This document shows positions 61,528-64,000 of a DNA stretch of 64,000 nucleotides, piece by piece (position 1 is the first letter of the stretch; each line of letters opens with the position of its first letter). The DNA comes from Rhodoferax sp. (lineage in GTDB: Bacteria > Pseudomonadota > Gammaproteobacteria > Burkholderiales > Burkholderiaceae_C). The stretch spans positions 21,524 through 85,523 of the forward strand of contig NZ_JAUYQD010000002.1 of the NCBI RefSeq assembly GCF_030697375.1. Reading direction: 5' to 3'. The notes beneath the pieces are model-generated. The model saw only the letters and a program-made list of their open reading frames with translations, had not been told where the DNA came from and did not search any database. Made by a program: the position numbers and the translations under genes.

Positions 61528-62493
61528 ATGAACCTACACCAGTTTCGCTTTGTCCAGGAGGCCGCCCGACGCAACCTCAACCTCACCGAGGCGGCCAAGG
61601 CCCTGCACACCTCCCAGCCCGGGGTGTCCAAAGCCATCATTGAACTGGAAGAAGAGTTGGGGGTGGATATTTTTGCCCGCCATGGCAAACGCCTCAAACG
61701 CATTACCGAACCAGGGCAGCAGGTCCTGAAAAGCATTGAAATCATCATGCGCGAGGTCGGCAACCTCAAACGCATTGGCGAGCAATACAGTGCACAAGAC
61801 AGCGGCACCTTGTCCATCGCCACGACCCACACCCAAGCCCGTTACGTGCTGCCTGAAAAAGTTGCCGCCTTGCGCACGGCCTACCCCAAGGTCAACATCA
61901 GCCTGCACCAGGGTGCGCCAGACCAGGTGGCGCGCATGCTGATCGACGAAGTGGCCGAAATTGGCATTGCTACCGAGTCGCTGGCCGCTTACTCCGAACT
62001 GGTCACCCTCCCCTGTTACGAATGGCAGCACATGCTGGTGTTACCAGCCGACCATCCCCTGGCGCACAAGGAACGTATCACGCTGGAAGACGTGGCACTG
62101 GAACCCTTGATTACCTACCACCCATCATTTACCGGCCGCACCAAGATTGACGCCGCCTTCGCCACCCGCAAGCTCGAACCCCGCATTGCATTGGAAGCCA
62201 TTGATTCAGACGTGATCAAGACCTATGTGCGCTTGGGCCTGGGCGTAGGCATTGCCGCAGAAATGGCCGTGCGCGACGTGCAGGAAGACTGCGAGAAGAA
62301 CGGCGGCAAAGGCGGTTTGGTGGTGCGCCCTGGCGGCCAATTGTTTGGCCACAACGTGGCCCGTGTCGCCTTTAAACGCAGTGCCTACCTGCGCAATTTT
62401 GTTTACACCTTTGCCGAATTGCTCAGCGACCGCCTGACCCGTAACCTCATTACCCGGGCCATGGAGGGCCATGTCAATGACTATGAGTTGTGA
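61528..62493 (+). CDS. cysB: CysB-type LysR regulator
   Basis: MNLHQFRFVQEAARRNLNLTEAAKALHTSQPGVSKAIIELEEELGVDIFARHGKRL. Confidence 0.9.
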   Translation: MNLHQFRFVQEAARRNLNLTEAAKALHTSQPGVSKAIIELEEELGVDIFARHGKRLKRITEPGQQVLKSIEIIMREVGNLKRIGEQYSAQDSGTLSIATTHTQARYVLPEKVAALRTAYPKVNISLHQGAPDQVARMLIDEVAEIGIATESLAAYSELVTLPCYEWQHMLVLPADHPLAHKERITLEDVALEPLITYHPSFTGRTKIDAAFATRKLEPRIALEAIDSDVIKTYVRLGLGVGIAAEMAVRDVQEDCEKNGGKGGLVVRPGGQLFGHNVARVAFKRSAYLRNFVYTFAELLSDRLTRNLITRAMEGHVNDYEL

Positions 62494-62555
62494 AACCTTG
62501 CGGGACAGACCGCAGACTGCGCAGCAGACAAGCTCTGTCGCCAACTGATTAAGCC

Positions 62556-63710
62556 ATGAACCCCACTCCCCCTCTGACAAGCCGCCTACCCGCTGTCGGC
62601 ACCACGGTCTTTTCCGTCATGTCGGCCTTGGCCACACAACACCAGGCCGTCAATCTGGGCCAGGGCTTTCCGGACTTTGCCTGCGACCCCGCCCTGGTCA
62701 ACCATGTGACGCAGGCCATGCAGGCCGGGCACAACCAGTACCCGCCCATGCCCGGTATTCCTGCGCTGCGCGAAGCTATCGCTACAAAAATAGAAGCGCT
62801 TCACGCCCGCCACTACAGGGCTACCGACGAAATCACCATCACAGCCGGGGCAACCCAGGCCATCATCACGGCTATTTTGGCGGTGGTGCATCCCGGGGAT
62901 GAAGTGATCGTGCTGGAGCCCTGCTACGACAGCTATGTGCCCAATATCGAGCTGGCGGGCGGCGTAGTGGTGCGCGTGCCCCTTACACCCGGCACCTTCC
63001 GCCCGGACTTTGGCAAAATCGCCGCGGCCATCACCCCCAGAACCCGCGCCATCCTGATCAACTCGCCACACAACCCCAGCGCCACCGTGTGGTCGCGCGC
63101 GGACATGCTGGCACTGCAAGACCTGCTGGCCCCAACCGACATCCTGCTCATCAGTGACGAAGTGTATGAACACATGGTATTTGATGGCGCCCAGCACGAA
63201 AGCGCGGCCCGTTTTCCTGGCCTGGCCGCGCGGGCCTTCATCGTCTCCAGTTTTGGAAAAACCTACCATGTAACCGGCTGGAAGGTGGGCTACGTGGCGG
63301 CACCGGCTGCGATGACCGCTGAATTTCGCAAGGTCCACCAGTTCAATGTGTTCAGCGTCAACACCCCGGTGCAATACGGTTTGGCGAATTACATGGCCGA
63401 CCCCAGGCCCTACCTGGATTTGCCAGCGTTTTACCAGCGCAAGCGCGACCTGTTCCGCGAAGGGCTCAAGCAAACCAGGTTCAAACTGTTGCCCAGCGAA
63501 GGCAGCTACTTTCAATGCGTGGACATTTCGGAGGTGAGTGACCTCGGTGAAGCAGAGTTTTGCCAATGGTTGACCGCCGAGGTAGGTGTAGCAGCCATTC
63601 CCCTGTCCGCTTTTTATGGCAACCGCTTCGACCAGCATGTGGTGCGGTTTTGCTTTGCTAAACAGGATGCAACACTCCATGCCGCACTCCATAAATTGCT
63701 ATCTATTTGA
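62556..63710 (+). CDS. Class I/II PLP aminotransferase (methionine aminotransferase/YbdL-like)
   Basis: NLGQGFPDFACDPALVNHVTQAM..., SSFGKTYHVTGWKVGYVAAP PLP-Lys site. Confidence 0.92.
   Translation: MNPTPPLTSRLPAVGTTVFSVMSALATQHQAVNLGQGFPDFACDPALVNHVTQAMQAGHNQYPPMPGIPALREAIATKIEALHARHYRATDEITITAGATQAIITAILAVVHPGDEVIVLEPCYDSYVPNIELAGGVVVRVPLTPGTFRPDFGKIAAAITPRTRAILINSPHNPSATVWSRADMLALQDLLAPTDILLISDEVYEHMVFDGAQHESAARFPGLAARAFIVSSFGKTYHVTGWKVGYVAAPAAMTAEFRKVHQFNVFSVNTPVQYGLANYMADPRPYLDLPAFYQRKRDLFREGLKQTRFKLLPSEGSYFQCVDISEVSDLGEAEFCQWLTAEVGVAAIPLSAFYGNRFDQHVVRFCFAKQDATLHAALHKLLSI
62773..62824 (+). repeat. Dispersed repeat, divergent intragenic copy R9 (in aminotransferase gene)
   Basis: gctatcgctacaaaaatagaagcgcttcacgcccgccactacagggctac; encodes AIATKIEALHARHYRAT. 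Confidence 0.5.
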
Positions 63711-63757
63711 TAGCTTCTTGCGCAGTATCTCAGGGCAATCGCACCTAAATTGATAGC
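63697..63757 (+). repeat. Dispersed repeat copy R7 (end of aminotransferase gene/intergenic)
   Basis: attgctatctatttgatagcttcttgcgcagtatctcagggcaatcgcacctaaattgatagcaa. Confidence 0.65.
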
Positions 63758-63826
63758 AAACAAGTGAGCGTCCAAGCGGGAATTGAGGGAACAATACCCG
63801 TATCGTTATTGAATCATGGACATTGA

Positions 63827-64000
63827 ATGACCCAAAGCAAGGGAAGCAGCCTCTTGGAGCACCTCAAGCGCGTGCAGGACCCCCGCGTCAAGCGCACGCG
63901 ACGCCACGAACTGTTGGACATATTGGCCATCGCGCTGTGCGCCACCATTGGAGGTGCCGATGACTGGGTGCAAGTGGTGCAGTTCGGCAAAGCCAAGCAA
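63827..64000 (+). mobile_element. ISAs1-family-like transposase, 5' end (truncated by window edge)
   Basis: MTQSKGSSLLEHLKRVQDPRVKRTRRHELLDILAIALCATIGGADDWVQVVQFGKAKQ, typical ISAs1-type N-terminus. Confidence 0.85.

Overview
Chromosomal window from a Burkholderiales-like (Comamonadaceae-type) betaproteobacterium; the lineage is inferred from gene order and repeat style. Most of it is ordinary core genome: hrpA, argA, guaA/guaB, ratA/rnfH/smpB, typA-truB-rbfA-infB-nusA-rimP, yejABEF, fabI, a tRNA-Ser, holC/pepA, lptF/lptG and a CysB-type regulator. A TRAP-transporter/DUF1445/5-oxoprolinase catabolic cluster lies at about 14-24 kb. The most unusual part is 2.7-12.7 kb, where full-length hrpA (minus strand) is bracketed by two defence-like islets. 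On its 3' side is a two-gene OLD/AAA-type ATPase plus TOPRIM/DUF4276-like pair. On its 5' side is a type II restriction-modification pair (an HTH-nuclease-like protein and a C5 methyltransferase) followed by a RHH/PIN toxin-antitoxin pair. Each islet has, on its far side, a leftover copy of the corresponding end of hrpA. The 3' copy is 155 bp and about 93% identical with only synonymous differences. The 5' copy is about 117 bp, degenerate and frameshifted, but still reads KREEtMtAIvkHQVitVCGEiGS. hrpA therefore looks like an insertion locus where incoming DNA restores the gene end. hrpA also carries two in-frame inverted-repeat (MITE/REP-like) insertions. A dispersed repeat of about 50 bp occurs at least nine times in the window and encodes the same in-frame peptide (SAQAAIK-like) in three different proteins (four copies). 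All family assignments are by eye, with no database search.
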